Shown here: one piece after another, positions 46,101 through 53,422 of the stretch
Position numbering within the stretch: the stretch's first letter is position 1
How the letters are laid out: every line of letters starts with the position of its first letter
Source: an uncultured Winogradskyella sp.
GTDB taxonomy: Bacteria > Bacteroidota > Bacteroidia > Flavobacteriales > Flavobacteriaceae
Assembly: GCF_947498005.1 (NCBI RefSeq)
Contig: NZ_CANMIW010000004.1
Span: 1-64,000, forward strand
Direction of reading: 5' to 3'
DNA: 64,000 nucleotides
Notes under the pieces: generated by a model
Told to the model about the DNA's origin: nothing
The model's input: the letters and a program-made list of their open reading frames with translations, nothing else
Databases searched by the model: none
Position numbers and translations under genes: made by a program

Positions 46101-46806
46101 TTGTTGTATAAAAATCTGGTATATCTGCACGTTGAGGTGCAAACTGCTCCACAATTGGTCCTTTAATAAAAGCAACGTTATCCTTGTATGCTGAAACAAT
46201 ATCGTTTGGATTTTGTTTTGATGTTTCTTTAATAAGTTTGAATAAAGAAGTGTCCTTTTCTTCGCCATCTATAACAAACGTACCATTGAATATTTTATGA
46301 CGACAGTGCTCTGAGTTGACTTGAGAAAAACCGAAAACTTCAGAATCTGTTAGAGGTCTGCCAATTTTTTCAGCAACACCTTCTAGATATGCAACTTCTT
46401 CCTCACTAAGTGATAAACCTTCTTGTTCGTTATAGGCTGAAATATCTTCTATGTTTAAAATTGCTTCAGGTTGAATATCAATTTTGAAAATATCTTGATT
46501 CAGACTTTGATATTTTTCAGAAATCATTGGGTCGAATTCAGAAAAATCATCAGAAACAGAAGTGAATTCTTCAATTCTAATAATATTTGAAATTCCCATA
46601 TTCTGAGTAATTTCTACTGCATTTGTACTCCAAGGTGTTATCATTGCCGCTCTTGGTCCAACAAAAAAAGCATCTAGTGATGCTTGTTCTATTTTAGGTT
46701 GGTTGGCAAATAACCATGTCAATTTTGAGATGGTTGCAGTTGATAATTCTTTTGTGGCTTGAACAGCGTAAACTTTACTGTTTTGGTTTCCGAAGAAATG
46801 AATCAT
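43147..46806 (-). CDS. purL: Phosphoribosylformylglycinamidine synthase
   Basis: This 1219-residue single-chain enzyme of purine synthesis converts FGAR to FGAM with glutamine and ATP. The N-terminal and two AIRS-like ATP-binding halves are recognisable (SEHCRHKIFNG, then AETHNFPTTVEPFNGAATG and the glycine-rich GGDNYRIGMGG). The C-terminal glutamine amidotransferase domain has the nucleophile cysteine in GICNGCQLM and a histidine in WISHGEGKF. The length matches the large PurL form. It stands alone between two terminators and is a conserved housekeeping gene. Confidence 0.96.
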   Translation of the reverse strand: MIHFFGNQNSKVYAVQATKELSTATISKLTWLFANQPKIEQASLDAFFVGPRAAMITPWSTNAVEITQNMGISNIIRIEEFTSVSDDFSEFDPMISEKYQSLNQDIFKIDIQPEAILNIEDISAYNEQEGLSLSEEEVAYLEGVAEKIGRPLTDSEVFGFSQVNSEHCRHKIFNGTFVIDGEEKDTSLFKLIKETSKQNPNDIVSAYKDNVAFIKGPIVEQFAPQRADIPDFYTTKNYESVISLKAETHNFPTTVEPFNGAATGSGGEIRDRLAGGKGSLPLAGTAVYMTSYSRLNDERPWEKAFPERKWLYQTPMDILIKASNGASDFGNKFGQPLICGSVLTFEHSDNNGKIGYDKVIMQAGGIGYGKAEQALKDVPKDGDKIVILGGDNYRIGMGGAAVSSADTGALASGIELNAVQRSNPEMQKRAANAVRGMVESDENFIVSIHDHGAGGHLNCLSELVEDTGGHIDLDKLPVGDPTLSAKEKIGNESQERMGLVIADEHLETLHKIADRERSPIYDVGEVTGKHRFTFESKTTGEKPMDLALEDMFGSSPKTIMNDVTVEKEYSGISYNTKNFYDYLDQVLQLEAVASKDWLTNKVDRCVGGKVAKQQCVGPLQLPLNNVGVMALDFKGKEGIATSIGHSPISGLINPEAGSRNSIAEALTNIIWAPLKDGLKSISLSANWMWPCKNKGEDARLYEAVKAISEFSIDLGINVPTGKDSLSMKQKYPDGDVISPGTVIISAAANCNDITKVVEPVLQKGKGSIYYINLSQDSYELGGSSFAQINNKIGNTTPNIKSAAYVKTVFNTIQDLIKKDQIVAGHDVASGGLITTLLELCFADNNLGAELDLSSLGEKDSFKVLFAENAGLIFQSSDDAIEAELTNANIDFHKIGEVTESDVLGVINGNDVFTMTVSRLRDMWFETSYLLDEKQTANGLAKDRFDNYKNQALDFKLPTHFTGKLDTIASDAVRPKAAILREKGSNSEREMANAMYLAGFDVKDVHMTDLISGRETLEDIQFLGAVGGFSNSDVLGSAKGWAGAIKYNEKANKVINDFFNREDTLSVGICNGCQLMMELDLVNPEHENHGKMTYNDSHKHESGFTSVKIQENNSVMLSSLAGSTLGVWISHGEGKFSLPYAEEKYNIVAKYGYEGYPANPNGSDFNTAMLTDKTGRHLVTMPHIERSIFQWNWANYPQDRNDEVSPWLEAFINARKWLEK

Positions 46807-46923
46807 TTATTGGTTTATTTTGATGTGAAAAATAAAATGCAAAGTTAATTTAATTTGTGGGTTTTTGTAGAAAATTTAAATTTCAAATGTTGAAGTATTC
46901 AACAAGTTTTAAACAAAAAAAAA

Positions 46924-46957
46924 CAGCCACACTTTTATTTAATAAAGTATGTGGCTG
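46924..46957 (-). terminator. Terminator of the first endonuclease gene
   Basis: The stem CAGCCACA / TGTGGCTG with extended TTT/AAA pairing is followed on the minus strand by a long T run (A run at 46915-46923 on plus). Confidence 0.8.
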
Positions 46958-46979
46958 CCTTTTTAGTGATAAGTAGTTT

Positions 46980-48755
46980 TTATTGCTTAACTAACTTCTT
47001 GGTAATTGTAGAATCTCCTTGAGAAATTTTAATAATATAAATTCCAGTTTTTAAATTTTCTACATTTAATGTGCTCGTTTTATTTATTTCAGAATTCAGA
47101 ATTAATTTTCCAAGGATATCATATATTTCAATAGTTGTATCAATATTACTATTTAATGCAACAGTTAATTGATTGTTCACTGGATTAGGATATAACTTTA
47201 CAGTATTTGTAGAATGATCATCTAGGCTTAATCCAGCATAGCACGTGTATGATAGATCATCAAACATAACTCTATTTCCTGTTCCAGTATTTCCGTCTAT
47301 AACAATTGATACATTATTTTCTATGTTAATATTTGGTATTGTAATGGTTTGTTCAGTATCACCATATGCTATTGTACCAACAAGTGTTCCGTTTACCTTT
47401 AGGTTAAATGTTCCGCTTCCTCCACTAAAAACACGTTGCGTAGTTACTGTTAACGAACCAATTCCTCCAGAGGTTGTTGGTAAGGTTAAAGAACCATTTC
47501 TTACTGTTATTGCTCTTGTGTTTAAATTTTGGTCTGTTCTGGCATCAGTAGCATTCCATGTTCCACCATCATCGCCCGTCCATGTTACATCAGTATAAGA
47601 ACCAGAAGAAGTACTTAAATTTTCGAAAGTTTCAACTAAACAATCTGATCCTCCACCAGTTCCGTTATTGGTTGTTGTTTCACAAGATTGATTACTGAAA
47701 TTAGATTCATTTCCAGCTGCATCTTTTGCTTTAACAGTAAAACAATAGTTTGTATCTGGTAATAAACCTGTAACTGTTGCAAAGTTTGAATCAACATTAA
47801 ATGAATAGGTGCCATTCATATAAACATCATAAGAATCAACAGCAACATTATCGGAAGATACGGTCCAATTTAAATCAATAGTATTGTCCGTAGGATTTGA
47901 AGCAATTAAATTTGTTGGGTCTGAAGGCGCTTCTGTATCTGTTGTAGGATTCCAAATCATATTTGCATATTCTGGATGATCTACAAAAGGATTCGCATTT
48001 CCTTGATAATTGTATGCTGCATTATTTCGGTCAATTTCTTGTTGATCAACAGGATCAACATTATAATGCCAATCTAATAGTAATGTTATGGCCCAATCCT
48101 CTAGAGCTTGGTTTTCAGTACCATTAAACATATCAAAACCACCATAATTGTCCATATTACTTTCATAACGTACAGCGAAATAAAGTACAGCTCTTGCTAT
48201 ATCACCTTTGAATTCATCTATAGGTTCAAACACTGTTCCTGAATAACCAGAAACACTACTAGATCCTCTTTTAGATCCATTTTGAGAAGTCCAACTGGCA
48301 GAACTTACAGTTCCGAAAGGAAAGCTTCCTCGTTGTCCATTAGCATATCCATCACTAGGTATTACATGATGAATGTCTGTTCTCATAGGATTTGCACTAC
48401 CAAAGGCTGACTGAGGAACTAAATGTTCTCGATTGTAACAATCGCCTTCAGAATTGTAGTTTCCACAGTTATTAGAGCCATGATTATAACCATAAGGATC
48501 AGTTCCGTTAGGATTCTCAGTGTAGTATAATAATATACTGCCATCATTTTCGTATTCAGTATCTGTAAATGTTGTAACGTAACCTGTATATAAATCTCCA
48601 TAACCTTGATCAACATGACCATTAGAAATTATATTTTTTAATTCTGTTTTTAATGCATATTCTGTTAGTCCGGCTGCACTATCGTAGTAATTAGATGGGA
48701 TTTGAGCGAACCCAATTCCTGCAATAAAAAGAAATAATAAGTAGATGTGTTTCAT
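46980..48755 (-). CDS. Secreted endonuclease I with FN3 domain, T9SS
   Basis: This 591-residue protein has a signal peptide (about 1-17). An endonuclease I domain covers about 20-265, with the catalytic stretch CYNREHLVPQSAFG and DIHHVIPSDGYANGQRGSFPFG. A fibronectin-III domain (about 275-360) follows. Then come a beta-sandwich region of about 130 residues and a T9SS tail (VKLYPNPVNNQ). It probably degrades extracellular DNA for nutrients. A shorter paralogue lies directly upstream in the same orientation, each with its own terminator. Confidence 0.88.
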   Translation of the reverse strand: MKHIYLLFLFIAGIGFAQIPSNYYDSAAGLTEYALKTELKNIISNGHVDQGYGDLYTGYVTTFTDTEYENDGSILLYYTENPNGTDPYGYNHGSNNCGNYNSEGDCYNREHLVPQSAFGSANPMRTDIHHVIPSDGYANGQRGSFPFGTVSSASWTSQNGSKRGSSSVSGYSGTVFEPIDEFKGDIARAVLYFAVRYESNMDNYGGFDMFNGTENQALEDWAITLLLDWHYNVDPVDQQEIDRNNAAYNYQGNANPFVDHPEYANMIWNPTTDTEAPSDPTNLIASNPTDNTIDLNWTVSSDNVAVDSYDVYMNGTYSFNVDSNFATVTGLLPDTNYCFTVKAKDAAGNESNFSNQSCETTTNNGTGGGSDCLVETFENLSTSSGSYTDVTWTGDDGGTWNATDARTDQNLNTRAITVRNGSLTLPTTSGGIGSLTVTTQRVFSGGSGTFNLKVNGTLVGTIAYGDTEQTITIPNINIENNVSIVIDGNTGTGNRVMFDDLSYTCYAGLSLDDHSTNTVKLYPNPVNNQLTVALNSNIDTTIEIYDILGKLILNSEINKTSTLNVENLKTGIYIIKISQGDSTITKKLVKQ

Positions 48756-48864
48756 GCGAAATGAGATTAAATATCAATTTTTTACAAAAGTAGTTTATTT
48801 ATTAGAGAGAGAGAATTGAAACAAACGTTTGTTTGTATTGTTTTGAAAAAGTTTATGACAAAAA

Positions 48865-48895
48865 AAAGACAGCTTTTATAGCTGTCTTTTTTTAA
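48865..48895 (-). terminator. Terminator of the second endonuclease gene
   Basis: AAAGACAGCT / AGCTGTCTTT with a short loop; on the minus strand a run of eight T follows. Confidence 0.85.
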
Positions 48896-48905
48896 GAAAT
48901 TATCA

Positions 48906-49982
48906 TTACTTTTTTACTAATTTCTTAGTTATGGTCTCGCTGTTCTTAGTAAGCTTCATCACATAGATACCTGTATTTAGACCTTCAAGATTTAAAGAAC
49001 TTGATTTATTAATTAAACTTTTATAAACACGTTTCCCAAGAATATCAAAAATTTCTATTTCAGTATCTACAGGAGATTGTAAGTCTATAGTTACGTTATC
49101 GGTTACAGGGTTTGGATGTAAACTAATTTTTGAAGAATTAAAAACTTCTACGTTTAAAACATTGGCCCAAATAGCATCTGCATACTCAGGATGATCTACA
49201 AATGGGTTTGCATTCCCTTGATAATTGTAAGCCGCAATATTTCTGTCAATTTCTCTTTGATCTACAGGGTCCACGTTATTGTGCCAATCTAATAATACTT
49301 CTATTGCCCAAGGGTAAAGTGCTTGGTTCTCTGTACCATTAAACATTGCAAAACCTGTGTAATTATCAACAGTATCTTCATATCGAGTGGCAAAATAAAA
49401 CACAGCTCTAGCAATATCGCCTTTAAATTCATCGATAGGTTCAAATACCACACCAGAGTAATTAGTTAATGAGCTATTTCCTTTTTTGGAACCATTTAAG
49501 GATGTCCAAGTTGCAGAGCCAACTGTGCCAAAAGGTAAACTACCTCTTTGATTATTTACAAAAGCGTCCGATGGTACAACATGATGTATATCGTTTTTCA
49601 TTGGTAAAGCTGCACCAAAAGTTCCTTGTGGAACTATGGATTCTCTATTGTAACAATCACCTTCAATTGATGGGTTATCACATTGGTCTACATTATGTGA
49701 AAATGTGTACGCATCTGAACCATTAGGATTTTCACCATAATAAAGTAAAATTGTGTCGTCATTTTCATATCCATTTTTTTCAATATTATCTGAATGGGTT
49801 GCAATGTAACCCGTAAAGAGCGTATTGTAGCCTTGATCTACGTGACCAGTAGAAATAATGGATTGTAACTCAGTTTTTAATGCAAAGTCACTAAGACCAT
49901 CTGCAGTATCGTAATAATTTGAAGGGATTTGAGAATATCCAATGCCGCTAAGACATAGGAATGCTAAGTAGATTTGCTTCAT
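48906..49982 (-). CDS. Secreted endonuclease I, T9SS, short paralogue
   Basis: This 358-residue protein has a signal peptide, an endonuclease I domain (about 20-270; CYNRESIVPQGTFG and DIHHVVPSDAFVNNQRGSLPFG) and a T9SS tail (ISLHPNPVTDN). It lacks the FN3 and beta-sandwich domains of its neighbour. The nuclease parts are similar throughout, so the pair arose by duplication. In the active-site region H of REH is replaced by S (RES versus REH), which may alter activity. Confidence 0.88.
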   Translation of the reverse strand: MKQIYLAFLCLSGIGYSQIPSNYYDTADGLSDFALKTELQSIISTGHVDQGYNTLFTGYIATHSDNIEKNGYENDDTILLYYGENPNGSDAYTFSHNVDQCDNPSIEGDCYNRESIVPQGTFGAALPMKNDIHHVVPSDAFVNNQRGSLPFGTVGSATWTSLNGSKKGNSSLTNYSGVVFEPIDEFKGDIARAVFYFATRYEDTVDNYTGFAMFNGTENQALYPWAIEVLLDWHNNVDPVDQREIDRNIAAYNYQGNANPFVDHPEYADAIWANVLNVEVFNSSKISLHPNPVTDNVTIDLQSPVDTEIEIFDILGKRVYKSLINKSSSLNLEGLNTGIYVMKLTKNSETITKKLVKK

Positions 49983-50018
49983 AACCAGTAAGTTAATAGT
50001 ATTAGGGGAAATATTATT

Positions 50019-51230
50019 TTATTTTTTTTCTAGTAATGCCATGTAAAAACCGTCAAAACCAGATTCACAAGATAGTATTTTTCTGTCTTTAATCAAAGTG
50101 AAATCTTTTCCGGCCTCTAATGTTAAGAATTTTTCAACCTGCTTTTCATTTTCTGAAGGTAGTACAGAGCATGTTGCATAAACCATTTTGCCTCCTGGTT
50201 TTACCATCTTAGAATATTGTTGTAATACATCAAGTTGAATTTTCTTAATGTTTTCAATAAACTCAGGTTGAAGCTTCCATTTAGCATCGGGATTTCTACG
50301 TAAAACTCCTAGTCCAGAACAAGGTGCGTCAATTAATAAACGATCAGCTTTGCCATGTAATTTTTTAATAGGCTTAGTAGAGTCAATGACTTTCATTTCA
50401 ATATTATGGACGCCATTTCGTCGGGCTCTAATTTTTAATTTCTTTAATTTACTTTCATAAATATCCATGGCTATTAGCTGTCCTTTGTTTTCCATTAAGG
50501 AAGCTAAATGCAATGTTTTTCCACCTGCGCCAGCGCATACATCAACCACTTTCATACCAGGTGCTACATCTAAATAAGCTGCCACAAGCTGAGAAGAAGC
50601 ATCTTGTACCTCAAACCAACCATTTTTAAAAGCTTCTGTTTTAAATACATTAGCCCGTTCAACTAATTTTAGAGCTGAAGGGTGTTTAGGTAAGGTTTCT
50701 GTTTCAATTTCTTCAGATTGAAGTTTTAATTGTAGATCCTTTTTAGTTGTTTTTAACGCATTAACTCTTAGGATTACATCGGCTTGCTCGTTTTGCATAG
50801 CGATTTCTTTAGTCCAAACCTTTTCGCCAAGTTCCTTAACACCTAATTCATCAATCCAATCTGGTATAGAATCTCTGAATTTTCTAATTTTAGATAATTC
50901 ATCAAAACGCCCTTTTATCTTTCTTGTAGGTGTGTCTGTAAAATATTTCCAGTCAGGTAATTTGATACCTTTTAATGTTGCCCAAACAGCGAACAATCTC
51001 CATAAGTCATCTCTGTGGTAAGGTGCTTTTACATTAGCAATTTCAGCATAGAGTCTTTGGTAGCGTACAATTGTATATACAGTTTCTGCAACAAAACCAC
51101 GATCTCTGCTTCCCCATCGTTTATCACGTTTTAGTAATTTTTGAATAACTTTATCAGCATATTCACCTTCATTAAATATAAGGTGTAATCCGTCAATTAC
51201 CGCAAAGCATAAATTTCTATGTAATCTCAT
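50019..51230 (-). CDS. RsmB/NOP-type rRNA (cytosine-5) methyltransferase
   Basis: This 403-residue protein has an N-terminal NusB-like region (about 1-130) and a SAM-dependent methyltransferase domain. It shows DVCAGAGGKTLHLA for SAM binding. Catalytic cysteines lie in DAPCSGLGVLRRNPD and YATCSVLPSEN. It modifies a cytosine in 16S rRNA. It diverges from the ECF sigma gene across a 169-base gap. Confidence 0.9.
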   Translation of the reverse strand: MRLHRNLCFAVIDGLHLIFNEGEYADKVIQKLLKRDKRWGSRDRGFVAETVYTIVRYQRLYAEIANVKAPYHRDDLWRLFAVWATLKGIKLPDWKYFTDTPTRKIKGRFDELSKIRKFRDSIPDWIDELGVKELGEKVWTKEIAMQNEQADVILRVNALKTTKKDLQLKLQSEEIETETLPKHPSALKLVERANVFKTEAFKNGWFEVQDASSQLVAAYLDVAPGMKVVDVCAGAGGKTLHLASLMENKGQLIAMDIYESKLKKLKIRARRNGVHNIEMKVIDSTKPIKKLHGKADRLLIDAPCSGLGVLRRNPDAKWKLQPEFIENIKKIQLDVLQQYSKMVKPGGKMVYATCSVLPSENEKQVEKFLTLEAGKDFTLIKDRKILSCESGFDGFYMALLEKK

Positions 51231-51330
51231 AACTAATCTTTAGTTTTTAATGCATCAAAATGCACTATACAAAAATAACGTGCAAAGGTACGCTAAAAGA
51301 TTAAAATTGTGAGACTTTATTCAAAAGTGT

Positions 51331-51338
51331 TACTTTTG
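51331..51338 (+). promoter_or_regulatory. Possible vegetative -7 element for the ECF sigma gene
   Basis: TACTTTTG matches TAnnTTTG and lies 61 bases before the TTG start at 51400. A TTG at 51307-51309 is 21 nt upstream, slightly further than usual. No CAAGT/CATCTAAA element precedes this gene, so the sigma gene itself appears to be expressed from a vegetative promoter. Confidence 0.4.
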
Positions 51339-51399
51339 AAACTAGTGTACGTTTTTATAATACTACTGCTAATAAAATATTAACCACCATATAAGTTTT

Positions 51400-51978
51400 T
51401 TGATCGAATCCGATTTTATACAAGAATTAAGAATGCAGAGTACTAAAGCTTATAGTAAGCTTTTGGACGATTATCAGCAAAAGGTGTTTAGTACATGTAT
51501 TTCATTTGTGCCTAATAAGGAAGATGCAGAAGATGTTGCACAAGAGGTTTTTGTAGAAGTTTTTAATTCTATAAATAAGTTTAAAGGCGAGTCTAAATTA
51601 TCAACTTGGATTTATAGAATTACAACCAATAAATGTTTAGAATTTATTAGAAAAAAGAATACCAAAAAGAGGTTTGCCTTTTTACAATCTATTACTGGTA
51701 ATGCCATCCCAATGGATAAGACTGATTATTTTACGGAGATGAATCATCCTGGGATTTTATTAGAAAATAAAGAATTAAATGCAACTTTGTTTAAAGCAAT
51801 ACATAGCCTGCCAGAAAAGCAATCTGTAGTATTTACATTGCATAAAATTGATGGTAAAAGTTATCAGGAAATAGCAGATATAACTGAACGAAGTTTGTCT
51901 TCTGTAGAATCACTAATGTTTAGAGCAAAAAAGAATCTACAAAAGGTTTTAGAAAAATATTATAAAAACGAACTTTAG
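51400..51978 (+). CDS. ECF RNA polymerase sigma factor (CnrH-like context)
   Basis: This 192-residue ECF sigma factor has region 2 (about 15-85: KEDAEDVAQEVFVEVFNSINKFKGESKLSTWIYRITTNKC) and region 4 (about 125-185: LPEKQSVVFTLHKIDGKSYQEIADITERSLSSVESLMFRAKK). It starts with TTG; the next ATG is 11 codons in and would cut conserved residues. The two following genes encode a small one-TM protein and a Spy-like sensor, as in CnrH-CnrY-CnrX. Five copies of a bipartite promoter element in the next 10 kb are its probable targets, one of them directly after its own stop codon. Confidence 0.88.
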   Translation: MIESDFIQELRMQSTKAYSKLLDDYQQKVFSTCISFVPNKEDAEDVAQEVFVEVFNSINKFKGESKLSTWIYRITTNKCLEFIRKKNTKKRFAFLQSITGNAIPMDKTDYFTEMNHPGILLENKELNATLFKAIHSLPEKQSVVFTLHKIDGKSYQEIADITERSLSSVESLMFRAKKNLQKVLEKYYKNEL

Positions 51979-51980
51979 CG

Positions 51981-52008
51981 CAAGTTTTAATAAAACATTG
52001 CATCTAAA
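51981..52008 (+). promoter_or_regulatory. ECF-type promoter 1 (anti-sigma/sensor genes)
   Basis: CAAGTTTT (51981-51988) and CATCTAAA (52001-52008) are separated by 12 nt, that is 15 nt between CAAGT and CATCTAAA. The element begins right after the sigma stop codon and drives the anti-sigma-like and sensor genes, a likely negative feedback loop. Confidence 0.78.
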
Positions 52009-52017
52009 GATATAATA

Positions 52018-52332
52018 ATGAAACATAATGTTGACATGAATATAAAAGTTAAAGAGACATTAGATTCAATAGAATCCATACAAGAGGTTAAGGTATCTCC
52101 TTTCTTTAAGGAGAATGTGATGCATAAAATTCGTCATTTACCTGAAGATATTCAAGATGCTACGTGGTCTTGGTTTACTCCAAAATTACAATTAACTACA
52201 TTAGTTTGTGTTGTCGTTTTAAATGTGATGGCTTTTAACAGTTTGAAAAAAAGTGATTATACTGAAAATGTAAACAGTTTTGCAGAGTCTTATGGCTTAA
52301 CAATAAGTTCAGAATCTACTATATTAAATTAG
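52018..52332 (+). CDS. Small one-TM protein, probable anti-sigma factor
   Basis: This 104-residue protein has a helical, charged N-terminal part (about 1-50), one TM helix (about 57-75) and a short extracytoplasmic tail. There is no recognised domain. The size, topology and position between an ECF sigma gene and a Spy/CnrX-like gene match CnrY-type anti-sigma factors. An in-frame ATG at 52036 is an alternative start, and fits better if transcription begins near 52015. The next gene starts two bases after the stop. The functional call is inference from context. Confidence 0.65.
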   Translation: MKHNVDMNIKVKETLDSIESIQEVKVSPFFKENVMHKIRHLPEDIQDATWSWFTPKLQLTTLVCVVVLNVMAFNSLKKSDYTENVNSFAESYGLTISSESTILN

Positions 52333-52334
52333 TT

Positions 52335-52841
52335 ATGAAAAAGAATACAATCTTATACGTATTACTCATCTTTCTTATAGCAGTAAATGGTTTTTTCTTA
52401 TTTAATTATATAGGAAAAGGGAATGCTAAAGGACCAAGAGAATCTCAACAGAATAAAGAGTTTATTATTGAAGAGCTTGGATTTGATGCCTCACAAATAA
52501 AACAATTTAGAAAGAAAAGTAAAGGACATCATAAAACTATGATGCAAATGTCTGATGATGTCAGAAAGTTAAAGGATCAATTGTTTGGTACGCTGTCTAA
52601 CGATATTGTCAGCGAAGCCACGATTGATTCCATTTCCAATTTAATTTGTGAAAAAGAAAAAGAGAAGGAAAAGGAAATATTTTATCATTTTAAAATGATA
52701 AGAGATATCGCTAATGAAGAACAAAGAGAAAAATTTAATAATTTACTTTTAGATGCCTTACGTAAAGACGATAGAGGTAATAGACCACCTCCTAGAGATG
52801 GTATAGAAGGGCATAGACCGCCTCCTCCAAGACCTAACTAA
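52335..52841 (+). CDS. Membrane-anchored Spy/CnrX-like periplasmic sensor
   Basis: This 168-residue protein has an N-terminal TM anchor (about 6-25) and an extracytoplasmic helical domain (about 45-140) of the Spy/CpxP/CnrX type. A histidine- and methionine-rich stretch, GHHKTMMQM, lies at about 64-72, and a proline-rich tail ends the protein. CnrX binds nickel and cobalt and releases the sigma factor through CnrY. The metal or stress sensed here is unknown. It is co-transcribed with the anti-sigma-like gene and followed by a terminator. Confidence 0.75.
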   Translation: MKKNTILYVLLIFLIAVNGFFLFNYIGKGNAKGPRESQQNKEFIIEELGFDASQIKQFRKKSKGHHKTMMQMSDDVRKLKDQLFGTLSNDIVSEATIDSISNLICEKEKEKEKEIFYHFKMIRDIANEEQREKFNNLLLDALRKDDRGNRPPPRDGIEGHRPPPPRPN

Positions 52842-52850
52842 GAATTAGAA

Positions 52851-52883
52851 AAAGACTTTCAATACTATTGAAGGTTTTTTTTT
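52851..52883 (+). terminator. Terminator after the sensor gene
   Basis: CTTTCAAT / ATTGAAGG with a short loop is followed by nine T. Confidence 0.8.
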
Positions 52884-52908
52884 GTGTTTTATTTAACAAA
52901 GACAAGCA

Positions 52909-52936
52909 CAAGTAATTTAATTATAAGTCATCTAAA
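52909..52936 (+). promoter_or_regulatory. ECF-type promoter 2 (small EF-hand gene)
   Basis: CAAGTAAT (52909-52916) and CATCTAAA (52929-52936) are separated by 12 nt, as in the other four copies. The -35 half deviates after CAAGT. The gene starts 26 bases downstream. Confidence 0.72.
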
Positions 52937-52961
52937 GTTATATAACATTAAAACTTAAAAG

Positions 52962-53252
52962 ATGAAAAATAGCAAATTGAAGACGGTATTATTAGTATTT
53001 GGAATGGTATTGTTTATGTCAAATTATTCTTTTGGTCAATCTCAAGATAGACCAGAAAGAAAAGAACCACCAACTTATGCTCAACTATTAAAAGAAATGG
53101 ACGCTAATGAGGATGGTAAACTGGCAAAAGACGAATTAAAAGGACCTTTAAAAGATGATTTTGCTAAGATTGATACTGATGAGGATGGTTTTATTTCTGA
53201 AGAAGAATTTAAAAATGCACCAAAACCTGAACGTAAGAAGCGAAATAAGTAA
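52962..53252 (+). CDS. Small secreted EF-hand protein
   Basis: This 96-residue protein has a signal peptide (about 1-25, ending SFG) and two EF-hand loops, DANEDGKLAKDE and DTDEDGFISEEE, both with acidic residues at positions 1, 3, 5 and 12. A basic tail, APKPERKKRNK, ends the protein. It should bind calcium outside the inner membrane. The same two-hand module, down to the ENAPKPER-like end, is fused to a YHYH domain in the gene at 58761. It has its own ECF-type promoter and terminator. Confidence 0.82.
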   Translation: MKNSKLKTVLLVFGMVLFMSNYSFGQSQDRPERKEPPTYAQLLKEMDANEDGKLAKDELKGPLKDDFAKIDTDEDGFISEEEFKNAPKPERKKRNK

Positions 53253-53320
53253 ATTAATAGTAATTGAATTATAAGTAAGGCCAAATTCTTTTTGATTGAT
53301 TGATGGTTTGGTTGTTAAGG

Positions 53321-53348
53321 GCTTCGTAAGAAATTACGAAGCTTTTTT
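53321..53348 (+). terminator. Terminator after the small EF-hand gene
   Basis: GCTTCGTAA-GAAA-TTACGAAGC followed by a T run. The preceding 16 bases TTTTGATTGATTGATG (53290-53305) are repeated before the terminator at 63331. Confidence 0.85.
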
Positions 53349-53361
53349 ATAAAATCCAGCG

Positions 53362-53389
53362 CAAGTTTTATTTAAAAATAACATCTAAA
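53362..53389 (+). promoter_or_regulatory. ECF-type promoter 3 (CotH gene)
   Basis: CAAGTTTT (53362-53369) preceded by GCG, then CATCTAAA (53382-53389) after 12 nt. The gene starts 34 bases downstream. Confidence 0.78.
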
Positions 53390-53422
53390 GCTATATGACT
53401 AACAAATCTTCAATTAAATAAA

